From JAAZFZ01 sp035647435 (lineage in GTDB: Bacteria > Bacillota > Clostridia > Oscillospirales > Acutalibacteraceae), in assembly GCA_035647435.1 (NCBI GenBank), contig DASRNM010000008.1, forward strand, positions 1-37,721: 37,721 nt of DNA, read 5' to 3'. Numbering within the stretch: the stretch's first letter is position 1; every line of letters starts with the position of its first letter. This document shows, in pieces, positions 1-7,599 of the stretch. A program made the position numbers and the translations under genes. The notes beneath the pieces were generated by a model, which was not told the origin of the DNA, searched no databases, and saw only the letters and a program-made list of their open reading frames with translations.

Positions 1-40
1 TTATTACATAAAATCAAATTGTGAGTCAGGAGGAATGAGA

Positions 41-1510
41 ATGGATTTTAAAAATGATGAAAAATTCAGCAAACAAGGTTTGACCTTTGATGATGTTCTG
101 CTTGTTCCGGCAGAATCGGATGTTCTCCCAAAAGATGTGGACCTTACCACAAAGCTAACCTCGAAAATTACTCTTAACACGCCCCTAATAACAGCGGCGA
201 TGGACACCGTTACAGAATCACGCATGGCTATTGCCATTGCACGTGAGGGCGGAATTGGAGTTATCCACAAAAATATGTCAATCGAAAACCAAGCAGGTGA
301 GGTTGACAGGGTTAAGCGCTCCGAAAACGGCGTAATAAAAGAACCGTTTTTTCTCGCACCGGACAACATTGTCATGGACGCAGAGGCTTTAATGAAAAGA
401 TACCGCATTTCGGGCGTACCTATTTGTAAAAACGACAAACTTGTAGGAATAATCACAAACCGCGACATGAGGTTCATGACTGATTTTTCCGTAAAAATAG
501 AGGATGTTATGACTAAAGAAAACCTCGTTACATCCCACGTTGGAACAACCCTTGATGAGGCTAAACAAATTCTCATGGCCCACAAAATTGAAAAGCTCCC
601 CCTTGTTGATAAAGAAGGGAGACTTAAAGGGCTTATAACTATAAAAGATATTGAAAAGACACTTCGCTACCCGGACTCCTCAAAAGATGCAACCGGCAGG
701 CTTGTTTGTGCCGCTGCAATAGGCGCAACCTCCGACATTCTCGAAAGAGCCGCAGCTCTTGCTGAGAAGCAGGTTGATGCCTTTGTTCTTGACTCTGCCC
801 ACGGGCATAGCAAAAACATTCTTAACGCCGTTTCAAAGATCAAGGCGGCTTTCCCTAACATTTCAATGATAGCAGGCAATGTCGCTACTGCAGAGGGCAC
901 AAAGGCGCTTATTGATGCAGGCGCAGACGCTGTCAAGGTTGGCATTGGCCCAGGCTCAATTTGCACAACACGAGTGATTGCAGGCATTGGCGTTCCACAA
1001 ATCACGGCAATTTATGACTCCGCAAATATTGCCGCAAAACACAACATCCCCATCATTGCCGACGGAGGCATTAAGTATTCGGGCGAAGTTGTAAAAGCCA
1101 TTGCCGCAGGCGCAAGTGTTGTAATGGTCGGTTCGCTTGTTGCAGGCTGTGAGGAATCCCCCGGCGGCACCGAAATATATCAAGGCAGACAGTTTAAGGT
1201 CTACCGTGGGATGGGTAGCATAGGCGCTATGGCAAAGGGCAGTAAAGATAGATACTTTCAAGAGGACAACCGCAAACTTGTACCCGAGGGAGTGGAGGGG
1301 CGTGTACCCTATAAAGGCCCTGTTTCTGACACTGTTTTTCAAATGCTTGGCGGTTTAAGGTCGGGCATGGGTTATTTGGGTTGCTCAACAATCAATGAGC
1401 TTCAAAAGAAGTCGAGATTTATCAGAATAACAAATGCAGGTTTAATTGAAAATCACCCACATGGTGTATTTATCACGAAAGAAGCGCCCAACTATTCAGG
1501 CAATATTTAA
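41..1510 (+). CDS. guaB: Inosine-5'-monophosphate dehydrogenase (IMPDH)
   Basis: Cytoplasmic enzyme that oxidises IMP to XMP with NAD, the committed step to GMP. The barrel is split by a CBS pair at about residues 92-207 (motifs SGVPICKNDKLVGIIT and IEKLPLVDKEGRLKGLIT), as in all full-length bacterial IMPDHs. The catalytic loop reads GPGSICTTR with the nucleophilic Cys near residue 308, followed by DGGIKYSGE and the flap region. The length of 490 residues or so is normal. Two in-frame ATGs lie at 35 and 41. The AGGAGG at 28-33 leaves 1 nt before the first and 7 nt before the second, so I start at 41. Only 34 bases of upstream DNA are in the window, so the promoter is not visible. It ends at a strong bidirectional terminator. 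Identity is certain. Confidence 0.97.
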   Translation: MDFKNDEKFSKQGLTFDDVLLVPAESDVLPKDVDLTTKLTSKITLNTPLITAAMDTVTESRMAIAIAREGGIGVIHKNMSIENQAGEVDRVKRSENGVIKEPFFLAPDNIVMDAEALMKRYRISGVPICKNDKLVGIITNRDMRFMTDFSVKIEDVMTKENLVTSHVGTTLDEAKQILMAHKIEKLPLVDKEGRLKGLITIKDIEKTLRYPDSSKDATGRLVCAAAIGATSDILERAAALAEKQVDAFVLDSAHGHSKNILNAVSKIKAAFPNISMIAGNVATAEGTKALIDAGADAVKVGIGPGSICTTRVIAGIGVPQITAIYDSANIAAKHNIPIIADGGIKYSGEVVKAIAAGASVVMVGSLVAGCEESPGGTEIYQGRQFKVYRGMGSIGAMAKGSKDRYFQEDNRKLVPEGVEGRVPYKGPVSDTVFQMLGGLRSGMGYLGCSTINELQKKSRFIRITNAGLIENHPHGVFITKEAPNYSGNI

Positions 1511-1531
1511 TTTGATTTGATTTGCAAATAA

Positions 1532-1564
1532 AAAATGTGCTGTTCTAAATGAACAGCACATTTT
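1532..1564. terminator. Bidirectional terminator between guaB and the zinc-ribbon gene
   Basis: Perfect 14-bp stem (1532-1545 with 1551-1564) around the loop TAAAT. The arms begin with A-runs and end with T-runs, so it can stop transcription of guaB from the left and of the opposing gene from the right. Confidence 0.9.
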
Positions 1565-1579
1565 AATTTAATTCGAGAA

Positions 1580-2476
1580 TTATGCCTTAGCATGTTGATT
1601 TTCTTCTGCCTTTTCAATCTGTGAATCTTCGTCGTTTTCTTTTTCAGATTCCTCTTTTTCCTTTTCTGCGTTCTCTTTGGCTATTTGCTCACGCAAAGCC
1701 GCAATATCTTCACCCGCTTCAATCGCTTGAAAATATCGCTCTGCAGGAATTTCTCCGACAAACTTTTCTTTATACTTTACAGGGATGCCAACTTTAACAA
1801 TTACTATGTTCAGTATCAACAATGCGGCCAAAAGAGCCACAGTCAAGTATGCACCTATCCCAAACGAAGCGTTGAAAACTGATGGGAACATCTTTTCCAT
1901 TAAAGTGTTAAACCTTGAAAACGCAACCATGCCCACTATCGCAGCCATAAGGTTTAACGACGGGATTAAAATTGACCTTAGCTTGCCATGGGGGGAACAC
2001 GCAAAAAGCAGGGCAAAAAGGTTAATAAAAGAGCCCAATACAATTACACCAACCGCTATTAATGAAATTAAATAGGGGATAAACGCAGAGCCCATTAAAT
2101 CTGAATTTACAAAAGTGAAAAGTGAATCAAAATCCGTGCCTGCTATAAGAGTGAATATTCTTATTATGCTCGCATTGATTGTCTCCGAAACAAAAGGAGC
2201 TTCAATCGTGCCCTTAACAAGTGTCAAAAACAACGCACCTATTGGCAAAAGAGAAAGCACTATTCTTGCAATTGCAAGTGGGCTCCCCACTAATGCGGCC
2301 TTTGCTCTTGAAAACTTTTTGCTGTATTGAGCACTTTCAGCCTCTGCAGCGTCAGCATCAGCAAGCAGCCTATTTTCGATGTCGTAATAAAGAAGGTTAA
2401 CTTCACAATGTGGGCAATTCGGACCGACATTATATATTCTCAGTCTTCCATCACAATTAGGGCAAAAAGTCGCCAT
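1580..2476 (-). CDS. Zinc-ribbon integral membrane protein of unknown function
   Basis: I do not recognise a named family. The first 25 residues form a rubredoxin-like zinc ribbon with Cys pairs CPNC (5-8) and CPHC (21-24). A hydrophilic linker follows, then four or five hydrophobic segments between about residues 65 and 230 (for example ARIVLSLLPIGALFLTLV and AFIPYLISLIAVGVIVLG). The C-terminal 45 residues are a Lys/Glu-rich, probably coiled or disordered tail. Cytoplasmic zinc-ribbon heads on membrane proteins are common in Clostridia, and their role is usually unknown. The start at 2476 has GGAGG a few bases upstream. It is transcribed alone, between the guaB terminator and the dehydrogenase gene, and a 16-bp palindrome lies upstream (2543-2558). 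It is a real gene by codon pattern and RBS, but its function is open. Confidence 0.85.
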   Translation of the reverse strand: MATFCPNCDGRLRIYNVGPNCPHCEVNLLYYDIENRLLADADAAEAESAQYSKKFSRAKAALVGSPLAIARIVLSLLPIGALFLTLVKGTIEAPFVSETINASIIRIFTLIAGTDFDSLFTFVNSDLMGSAFIPYLISLIAVGVIVLGSFINLFALLFACSPHGKLRSILIPSLNLMAAIVGMVAFSRFNTLMEKMFPSVFNASFGIGAYLTVALLAALLILNIVIVKVGIPVKYKEKFVGEIPAERYFQAIEAGEDIAALREQIAKENAEKEKEESEKENDEDSQIEKAEENQHAKA

Positions 2477-2542
2477 ATATATACCTCCGATTATTTATTC
2501 AAGGGATTTCTCTGTTTTTTGATTGCTATTTATAATAACAAA

Positions 2543-2558
2543 ATTATGTTAACATAAT
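2543..2558. promoter_or_regulatory. Perfect 16-bp palindrome upstream of the zinc-ribbon gene
   Basis: ATTATGTTAACATAAT is self-complementary over all 16 bases. It lies 67 bases upstream of the zinc-ribbon gene start. On the minus strand it would overlap a weak -35 (TTATGT) 17 nt ahead of TATAAA. It could be an operator. It could also be chance in AT-rich DNA. Confidence 0.35.
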
Positions 2559-2590
2559 CTATCTTTAAAATCAAGCATATTTTAAGCTGT

Positions 2591-3325
2591 TCAAATACCC
2601 ATTCCTCCGTCAACGCCAACAATCTGGCCTGTAATAAAATTAGAGTTCTCACTGCCCAAAAAATATATCAGCTGTGCAACCTCATCGGGCTTGCCTGTTC
2701 TACAAAGTGGAACGGACTGTGCAAGGCACTTCATTGTTTCTTTGTCAATGTTATCGTTCATTTTTGTTTCAATAACTCCAGGCGTTACGGCATTGACCTG
2801 AATGTTTGACGGACCAACCTCTTTTGCAAGAGCCTTTGTCATGCCGATTACGGCCGCCTTCGCCGCAGAATAATGCACCTCGCAAGACCCGCCACAAACA
2901 CCCCAAACAGATGATACATTGATTATTTTACCCATCTGCCGTGAAATCATTGACGGCAAAACCTTTTGGCAACAATTAAATGTTCCCTTAACATTTACAT
3001 CAAACATCTCATCATACTCATCTTGAGAAATTTCTGTAAACAGCTTTTGCTGTGATATGCCTGCATTGTTCACAAGAACATCTATAAACGAAAACTTTTC
3101 AAGTGCCTCATAAACCATTTTTTGAACTTGTGTTATATCCCTAATGTCGGCACAAACCGCAATCGCTTCAATACCATAAGAAGAAATCTCGCGGGCAAGT
3201 GCTTTTGCCTGCTCGCGAGACTTGTTATAGTTGAGAATGACATTATATCCGTTTTTTGCAAAAACCTTTGCCGTTCTACTGCCTATTCCGCCTGCTGCGC
3301 CTGTTATAAGAACGGTTTTTCTCAT
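2591..3325 (-). CDS. FabG-like short-chain dehydrogenase/reductase (SDR)
   Basis: Classical SDR of 244 residues, most like 3-oxoacyl-ACP reductases. The nucleotide-binding TGAAGGIG motif is at about residues 8-15. NNAG follows the central strand, the catalytic Ser is in NVSS, and Tyr152 and Lys156 are in YSAAK. The C-terminus GQIVGVDGGMGI is typical of FabG. The family reduces carbonyls with NAD(P)H in the cytoplasm. No fatty-acid synthesis genes lie nearby, so the substrate may not be an acyl-ACP and I give no gene symbol. The longer reading from GTG 3334 would begin inside the ribosome site GGTGAGG, so the ATG at 3325 is chosen. It starts 28 bases after the lipoprotein gene stop and is probably cotranscribed with it. 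Confidence 0.92.
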   Translation of the reverse strand: MRKTVLITGAAGGIGSRTAKVFAKNGYNVILNYNKSREQAKALAREISSYGIEAIAVCADIRDITQVQKMVYEALEKFSFIDVLVNNAGISQQKLFTEISQDEYDEMFDVNVKGTFNCCQKVLPSMISRQMGKIINVSSVWGVCGGSCEVHYSAAKAAVIGMTKALAKEVGPSNIQVNAVTPGVIETKMNDNIDKETMKCLAQSVPLCRTGKPDEVAQLIYFLGSENSNFITGQIVGVDGGMGI

Positions 3326-3353
3326 AATCCTCACCCAATGTTTAGCTAAATTA

Positions 3354-4265
3354 TTATTTTATAATAGTGTAGTTGGAGGGAACTTTGAAAACGGAACTGT
3401 CAACAGTGTCCTTTATTTCTATGATTTCCACAATGACTGTTTGTGTTGCCTCTTTGCTTTCAACCCTTTTAAGTTCTCCGTTAAGAAAGTAAAAAGTCCG
3501 AACCTCGCCACTATCAGTTACAAACTCCTCGCAAACATATGTTTCGCCTTTAAGTTTAACAGTACCTGTTCCTGAATATTTTGCTTCTTCAAAATTTATA
3601 ATTGTTCCACTGTACATATAATCGTTTATTTCATCTTTGGGAACTTTTTGATATTTTTTTAAAGAATCTAATAAAACATAGTTTCCGCCCGGCGTGCTTA
3701 TAACGCTGACTTTCATGTTTTTGCCACCAATCGTTGTTAAAAAGGCTGATGCGAACTTAGCTAATTCTTTATCAAGTGCACCCAAAAAGACGGACATGCC
3801 TATTTCAAATTTCATCGCCGATTTTTTTCCGTCTTTGTAAAACACAACCGGCAAATATAGCTTCATGCCCTCAAAATTTGCATGCGTTATAGTGCTCATT
3901 GTGTATCTATCACTGACAAGGGCTTTTCTTAACTTTTCAAGGTGAGCAGCGTCTATTGGCATGCCTTCATCATTTGTCGGTTTTTTAACCTTGTCTTTCA
4001 TTGTCGGCATGGGTTCAGGTTCGGGCAGAGTTGTCCCCTCTTCTTCTGACCCTCCCGTTTTATTCGGGTCTTTCAATGAACCATCTTTGTTTGTTGCTCC
4101 CGTATTTGTTTTATCATTGCCACCGTTGTTGTTCCCCGTTTCGTCTGAGCCGACTGACTGTGTAGAATCGCCAAGGCTTGAGGTGTCGTCATTCGAATTG
4201 TTTGAACATGCAAAAAGAGTAAACACCAAAACAATCGAAAGCAAAAGCGCCATAGCTTTTTTCAA
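3354..4265 (-). CDS. Putative lipoprotein, possibly LolA-like fold
   Basis: The N-terminus has a short basic stretch, a hydrophobic core and a lipobox ending LFAC, so it should be exported and lipid-anchored to the outer face of the membrane. About 75 residues of Ser/Asn/Thr/Gly/Pro-rich linker follow. The folded part, roughly residues 105-300, begins LEKLRKALVSDRYTMSTI and has alternating strands such as NYVLLDSLKKYQKVP and TFYFLNGELKRVES. That pattern resembles LolA-like or DUF4412-type lipid or hydrophobe carriers, but I cannot confirm the family. The TTG at 4265 has AAAGGG at a sensible distance, while the GTG at 4274 abuts it with no gap, so I take the TTG. A possible extended -10 (TGTTATAAT) lies near 4333-4341. 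It probably forms a unit with the SDR downstream. Confidence 0.75.
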   Translation of the reverse strand: MKKAMALLLSIVLVFTLFACSNNSNDDTSSLGDSTQSVGSDETGNNNGGNDKTNTGATNKDGSLKDPNKTGGSEEEGTTLPEPEPMPTMKDKVKKPTNDEGMPIDAAHLEKLRKALVSDRYTMSTITHANFEGMKLYLPVVFYKDGKKSAMKFEIGMSVFLGALDKELAKFASAFLTTIGGKNMKVSVISTPGGNYVLLDSLKKYQKVPKDEINDYMYSGTIINFEEAKYSGTGTVKLKGETYVCEEFVTDSGEVRTFYFLNGELKRVESKEATQTVIVEIIEIKDTVDSSVFKVPSNYTIIK

Positions 4266-4382
4266 TATAATCACCCTTTAAGTAATAAGTCAAAATTGTA
4301 GTATGTCTAACGAAATTAATTTTGCCTCCTTAATTATAACATGCGTAACATTAAATATAAGAGGAAATTAATGGTAACGACT

Positions 4383-5843
4383 TTACTCAGCCGTTTTAGC
4401 ATCTTCTTTTTCATAGAGAGTTTCTACCATTTCAGTAAAGACCTCAGCTATTTTGAACGCCGTGTTCGGGCCAAGACCGTTTGTTTCTTCATAGTGCTTT
4501 CTATCGTTTGAATCCTTCGCTCCTGTAATATATGGCTCCTCGGGGTGAAGATAAAAATCATTAGGTGTAATAATATAACCGATTTCATCATTTGCAAGGC
4601 CAAACACGAGCAAGTCTTTGTCTTCGACAATTTCTGCAAGAGGTTTCGGGTTAAATTCGGGGCCTTTGCCCGTTGCCGATTCTTCTGCACTCAAATAGCC
4701 ACCATAAACAAGCTCAGGGAATATTTCGCCAGGAATGAAAACCATTTTTAACCCATCAATGTCGAAATAACTAATTTCTGTTTTAAGCGATGTATTGAGC
4801 GGGCCCTCACCCGTTGCGTATCTCGTGTTTTTAAGAATACCTATCTTTGATGCCCACAAAAGAACAAAGTTATCAGCTTGAATATAAAATTCTTGTCTTA
4901 TAAAGTTGATTTTTGGTGAAAGCTTACGGTCATTTTCAATCTCCAGAGCGGTTTGTGCAATTGCGTGGCCTCCAAGTATTGTGGACTTTACATTATCCTC
5001 ATCAAGCTCCTTGAGCCTTATAAGGCCGCCGATTGCGCCGACTGTATAACAGACTCTTGCGCCTGTTTTTTCTGCAATTTTTTCACGAATATAGTGCGGA
5101 AAATCAGCACTAACAAGTGAGTTTTGCCCAAGCAATGACTCCGAGTGGGATGCATAATTCAAAAGCCATGCTTCTTTTGTGCCGTCAAAAGGAACAAAGC
5201 GAAGCCTTGCAAGGACCTTTGAGAAAACCTGAGGGTCTCTTGTATCTCTCTGGATTTCAGGTGTTTCTTTTGTGCCGTAGTACAAGGAGCCATCGCGTCT
5301 GTCTTCATAAGCCTGCTCGATAACCTTTTTTGCACCGTCGCGCATGGTTTGCATATATTCCTCAACACGCCCACTCCTGGGCAAAGGACCCCAGAGCCCC
5401 ATTGTGTCAATGCCAGCATGATTGTGCGTGCTCATTATTATTATGTTACGGCAACCCGTCTTCTCAACAAAACCCTTGAGAGAATCCTTGATAAGATTCA
5501 CATCGTAGCTTGTAAGCCCAACATTGTCTATTGACGCAAACACAACGCCACCTCTGCCGGACTTATCATCAACCCACATAGCGCTTGCTGTCATAGGGTT
5601 GAGAACCCCTGTTGCCTGGTTTTTCACTCTGTAACCGGCAACCCAATATTTTTTTGCTTTAATATCGGATGGCATAACGTCAGTTATAGAAAACCCAACT
5701 GAAAAACAGTCGCTGACTGCCTTATCAATTTTGTCGCATCCCGCTTTTTCAATGGGAGCCACAGGGTTTTTCTTATGCATTTTAGCACCGCTCCTTGCGG
5801 CTAAATTAGTAGCTATTTTTGTTGCTTTTCCAAGAAAACTCAT
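4383..5843 (-). CDS. Neutral/alkaline ceramidase-superfamily protein without signal peptide
   Basis: The protein has 486 residues. The N-terminal part of the fold is recognisable: SVGFSITDVMP, then YRVKNQATGVLNP. These are followed by candidate zinc-site motifs STHNHAG (138-144, matching the SHTHSGPG-type motif) and NYASHSE (229-235, matching the NWFAVHGTS region). GEIFPEL near residue 370 matches the PGEPF-type segment, with a C-terminal region rich in acidic residues. Family members are metal-dependent amidases that cleave N-acyl bonds; the classic substrate is ceramide. Unlike secreted neutral ceramidases it has no signal sequence and seems to lack the C-terminal Ig-like domain, so it should be cytoplasmic. 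Its true substrate is unknown. ATG 5843 has GGAGG 6 nt upstream and its own promoter. The superfamily call is fairly secure; the activity is not. Confidence 0.75.
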   Translation of the reverse strand: MSFLGKATKIATNLAARSGAKMHKKNPVAPIEKAGCDKIDKAVSDCFSVGFSITDVMPSDIKAKKYWVAGYRVKNQATGVLNPMTASAMWVDDKSGRGGVVFASIDNVGLTSYDVNLIKDSLKGFVEKTGCRNIIIMSTHNHAGIDTMGLWGPLPRSGRVEEYMQTMRDGAKKVIEQAYEDRRDGSLYYGTKETPEIQRDTRDPQVFSKVLARLRFVPFDGTKEAWLLNYASHSESLLGQNSLVSADFPHYIREKIAEKTGARVCYTVGAIGGLIRLKELDEDNVKSTILGGHAIAQTALEIENDRKLSPKINFIRQEFYIQADNFVLLWASKIGILKNTRYATGEGPLNTSLKTEISYFDIDGLKMVFIPGEIFPELVYGGYLSAEESATGKGPEFNPKPLAEIVEDKDLLVFGLANDEIGYIITPNDFYLHPEEPYITGAKDSNDRKHYEETNGLGPNTAFKIAEVFTEMVETLYEKEDAKTAE

Positions 5844-5884
5844 AATTAACCTCCATTATATTAAGAAAAATTTACCACAATTAC

Positions 5885-5912
5885 ATTATATCAAATCAAT
5901 TCATAATTACAA
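5885..5912 (-). promoter_or_regulatory. Promoter of the ceramidase-like gene
   Basis: On the minus strand TTGTAA (5912-5907), a 16-nt spacer, then TATAAT (5890-5885) with the extended TG one base before it. It lies in the 80-base gap after spmB, so the ceramidase-like gene need not depend on spm transcription. Confidence 0.6.
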
Positions 5913-5923
5913 GACTTTTTTAT

Positions 5924-6442
5924 TCAAAGCAAAAGCCTAACAGCCCACGCAGAGCATATGTAGCCTGTCAAATCTGCCGAAAGGGCACAGGGTATTGTAT
6001 AGCCTGATTTTTTAATTCCGACAGAGCCAAAATAAACCGTAATTGCATAAAAGGTTGTTTCCGTTGAGCCCATTATGACTCCCGCAACTCGTCCTGCCAT
6101 TGAATCGGGACCGTATGCTTGCATTATGCTTTCAAAAACAGTCAATGAACCGCTGCCGGAAATTGGGGAAATAACCGTCAAAGGCATGACCTCCTCCGGT
6201 ATTCCCAATACTTTTGCTATTGGTGACAGCGCCCAAACAATAACATCAAGCGCACCCGATGCTTTCATCATCGAAACGGCTGTAATCAAGCCCATAAGTG
6301 GCGGCAAAAGCGAAACTGCTGTTTTCATTCCGTCCCTTGCACCTTCAAGAAAGCAGTCAAAAATCTTTTCGCCTTTAACCATCCCCCACAACACAATAAA
6401 AGCTACAACAATAGGTAAAACATAAACGGTAACATCAATCAT
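5924..6442 (-). CDS. spmB: Spore maturation protein B
   Basis: Integral membrane protein of 172 residues with the nucleoside-recognition (Gate) domain of the SpmA/SpmB family. Characteristic stretches are SLLPPLMGLITAVSMMKASGA, LGIPEEVMPLTVISPISGSGSL and GRVAGVIMGSTETTFYAI. In Bacillus subtilis and Clostridium perfringens SpmA and SpmB are needed for full dehydration of the spore core and for heat resistance. The start overlaps the end of spmA by 8 bases, so the two are translationally coupled. The length is typical. It marks the host as a spore former or a recent descendant of one. Confidence 0.95.
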   Translation of the reverse strand: MIDVTVYVLPIVVAFIVLWGMVKGEKIFDCFLEGARDGMKTAVSLLPPLMGLITAVSMMKASGALDVIVWALSPIAKVLGIPEEVMPLTVISPISGSGSLTVFESIMQAYGPDSMAGRVAGVIMGSTETTFYAITVYFGSVGIKKSGYTIPCALSADLTGYICSAWAVRLLL

Positions 6443-7025
6443 TTTTATTCTTGCCCCTCCTTTTGCACAGTTTAGTCAATGTTATTGCTACACTCAGCGC
6501 CGCAATGGAGCTCAGCCATGCGGCAGGCATTATATCCATTGGGTTTAGAGCGCCAAACTCCTGCCTAATAAATGCCACCGTCGTGGGCAAAAGATGCAAG
6601 GCGGCAGAATTGAGAACAACAAATGTGATCATTTCATGTGAGGCGACAGAAGGGTTCGTGTTCTTAGCCTGCAACTGTTTCATCGCCTCAAGCCCAAATG
6701 GAGTGGCGGCATTGCCTAACCCCAAAAGATTTGCCGTTACATTCATTGAAATGGCCTTTGCCTCCGCCGAATCATATCTCATTTTTGGGAACGCTATTTT
6801 CAAAAGAGGCCTTAGCATTTTGCTTATCGCTGTTGTCAACCCAGAGCGTTGCGCAATGCGCATTAACCCGCTCCAAAAGCATATGCTGCCACCAAGTTTA
6901 AGGCACAATTCAACTGCGTTTGCACCCTCTTTGATAATTGAATCTGAGAGTTCATTCACGTTGCCTTGGAACACAGCGGCAATGAATGCGAATAAAATCA
7001 TTGCTCCCCATATATAGTTCATCAT
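6435..7025 (-). CDS. spmA: Spore maturation protein A
   Basis: Membrane protein of 196 residues, first gene of the spmA-spmB pair. It carries the family signature MNVTANLLGLGNAATPFGLEAM, followed by ITFVVLNSAALHLLPTT. Two ATG codons are adjacent at 7025 and 7022, with GAGGT about 10 bases upstream. SpmA and SpmB act together in the spore or forespore membrane during core dehydration. Sigma-G or sigma-F promoters are expected, but the AT-rich upstream region (7026-7108) gives no clear match by eye. Confidence 0.95.
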   Translation of the reverse strand: MMNYIWGAMILFAFIAAVFQGNVNELSDSIIKEGANAVELCLKLGGSICFWSGLMRIAQRSGLTTAISKMLRPLLKIAFPKMRYDSAEAKAISMNVTANLLGLGNAATPFGLEAMKQLQAKNTNPSVASHEMITFVVLNSAALHLLPTTVAFIRQEFGALNPMDIMPAAWLSSIAALSVAITLTKLCKRRGKNKND

Positions 7026-7108
7026 TGCTCTATCAACCTCATATCTTGAGACTTTTTCTCATATTTATAATATATATTGATAAATGATATAAAAATTAAC
7101 TCAATTTA

Positions 7109-7149
7109 TTGACATTTTTTGTCAAAATGTAGATTGATTTTTTGTCAAA
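7109..7149. promoter_or_regulatory. Operator-like repeats upstream of the AbrB-like gene
   Basis: Two overlapping structures are visible. One is the palindrome TTGACA-N5-TGTCAA at 7109-7125. The other is a 13-base direct repeat, ATTTTTTGTCAAA, at 7114-7126 and 7137-7149, spaced 23 bases start to start. The second repeat lies between the -35 and -10 of the gene's promoter. AbrB-family proteins commonly repress their own genes, so autoregulation is a reasonable inference. Confidence 0.45.
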
Positions 7150-7162
7150 TTAATGGTATATT
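7134..7162 (+). promoter_or_regulatory. Promoter of the AbrB-like regulator
   Basis: TTGATT (7134-7139), 17-nt spacer, TATATT (7157-7162), with the gene start about 44 bases downstream. A second -10-like hexamer, TATGAT, lies at 7162-7167. Confidence 0.5.
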
Positions 7163-7205
7163 ATGATCATACAGGAAGAGTTTGTCCATGAATGGAGATG
7201 AGAAA

Positions 7206-7514
7206 ATGAAATCTATGGGTATCGTGAAACGAATAGATGAGGTTGGCAGAATTGTTTTGCCTAAAGAGTTAAGAAAAATGTTTGACCTCGTAGAGAGCGA
7301 GGATTCTGTTGAGATTTTTGTTGATGGTGATCAGATTATACTTAAGAAATACCTTCCTTCCTGTATTTTTTGCAAGTCCACCACTAATTTGATTGACTTC
7401 AAGGGCCAAAAATTATGCGACAAGTGCATAAATGTTTTAGCCTACACCAACGAGGGTACGGTTGCAAAGAACCCGATTGTCAAAAATCCCGTTGGCGAAA
7501 ATCCAGTTGCTTAG
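7206..7514 (+). CDS. AbrB/SpoVT-type transcriptional regulator with zinc-knuckle C-terminus
   Basis: The first 50 residues are an AbrB swapped-hairpin DNA-binding domain: MKSMGIVKRIDEVGRIVLP, then KELRKMF and DGDQIILKKY. This is very close to the classic AbrB/SpoVT/Abh N-terminus. A small Cys module follows (CIFC about 15 residues before CDKC), as in many clostridial AbrB proteins. The last 15 residues are three degenerate 5-residue units (KNPIV, KNPVG, ENPVA), which is unusual. These regulators usually act as tetramers controlling transition-state and sporulation genes. ATG 7206 has GGAG 8 nt upstream. An alternative ATG at 7188 is preceded by AGGAAGAG, but family alignment favours 7206. The gene stands alone between its promoter repeats and a strong terminator. 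Confidence 0.9.
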   Translation: MKSMGIVKRIDEVGRIVLPKELRKMFDLVESEDSVEIFVDGDQIILKKYLPSCIFCKSTTNLIDFKGQKLCDKCINVLAYTNEGTVAKNPIVKNPVGENPVA

Positions 7515-7550
7515 TTAACTCAAAGTTCTAAGCTTTGCGTCAAAAAAATG

Positions 7551-7580
7551 CGCACCGTTTGAATCGCTTCAAACGGTGCG
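7551..7580. terminator. Bidirectional terminator between the AbrB-like gene and argS
   Basis: Perfect 13-bp stem (7551-7563 with 7568-7580) closed by the loop TCGC. A T-tract begins at 7582 on the plus strand and the A-run at 7542-7548 serves the minus strand. Confidence 0.92.
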
Positions 7581-7599
7581 GTATTTTTTTGTTTTATCA

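Noticed and set aside
1..34. Purine riboswitch ahead of guaB
   Set aside because: Only 34 bases precede the gene; nothing can be judged.
4..585. 193-residue open frame opposite guaB
   Set aside because: Antisense to the conserved guaB coding region, with no RBS and Ser/Ile/Phe-rich shadow composition.
4318..4345. Strong AAGGAGG site after a TATAAT with no gene
   Set aside because: No usable start codon follows at the right distance, so no small gene can be supported.
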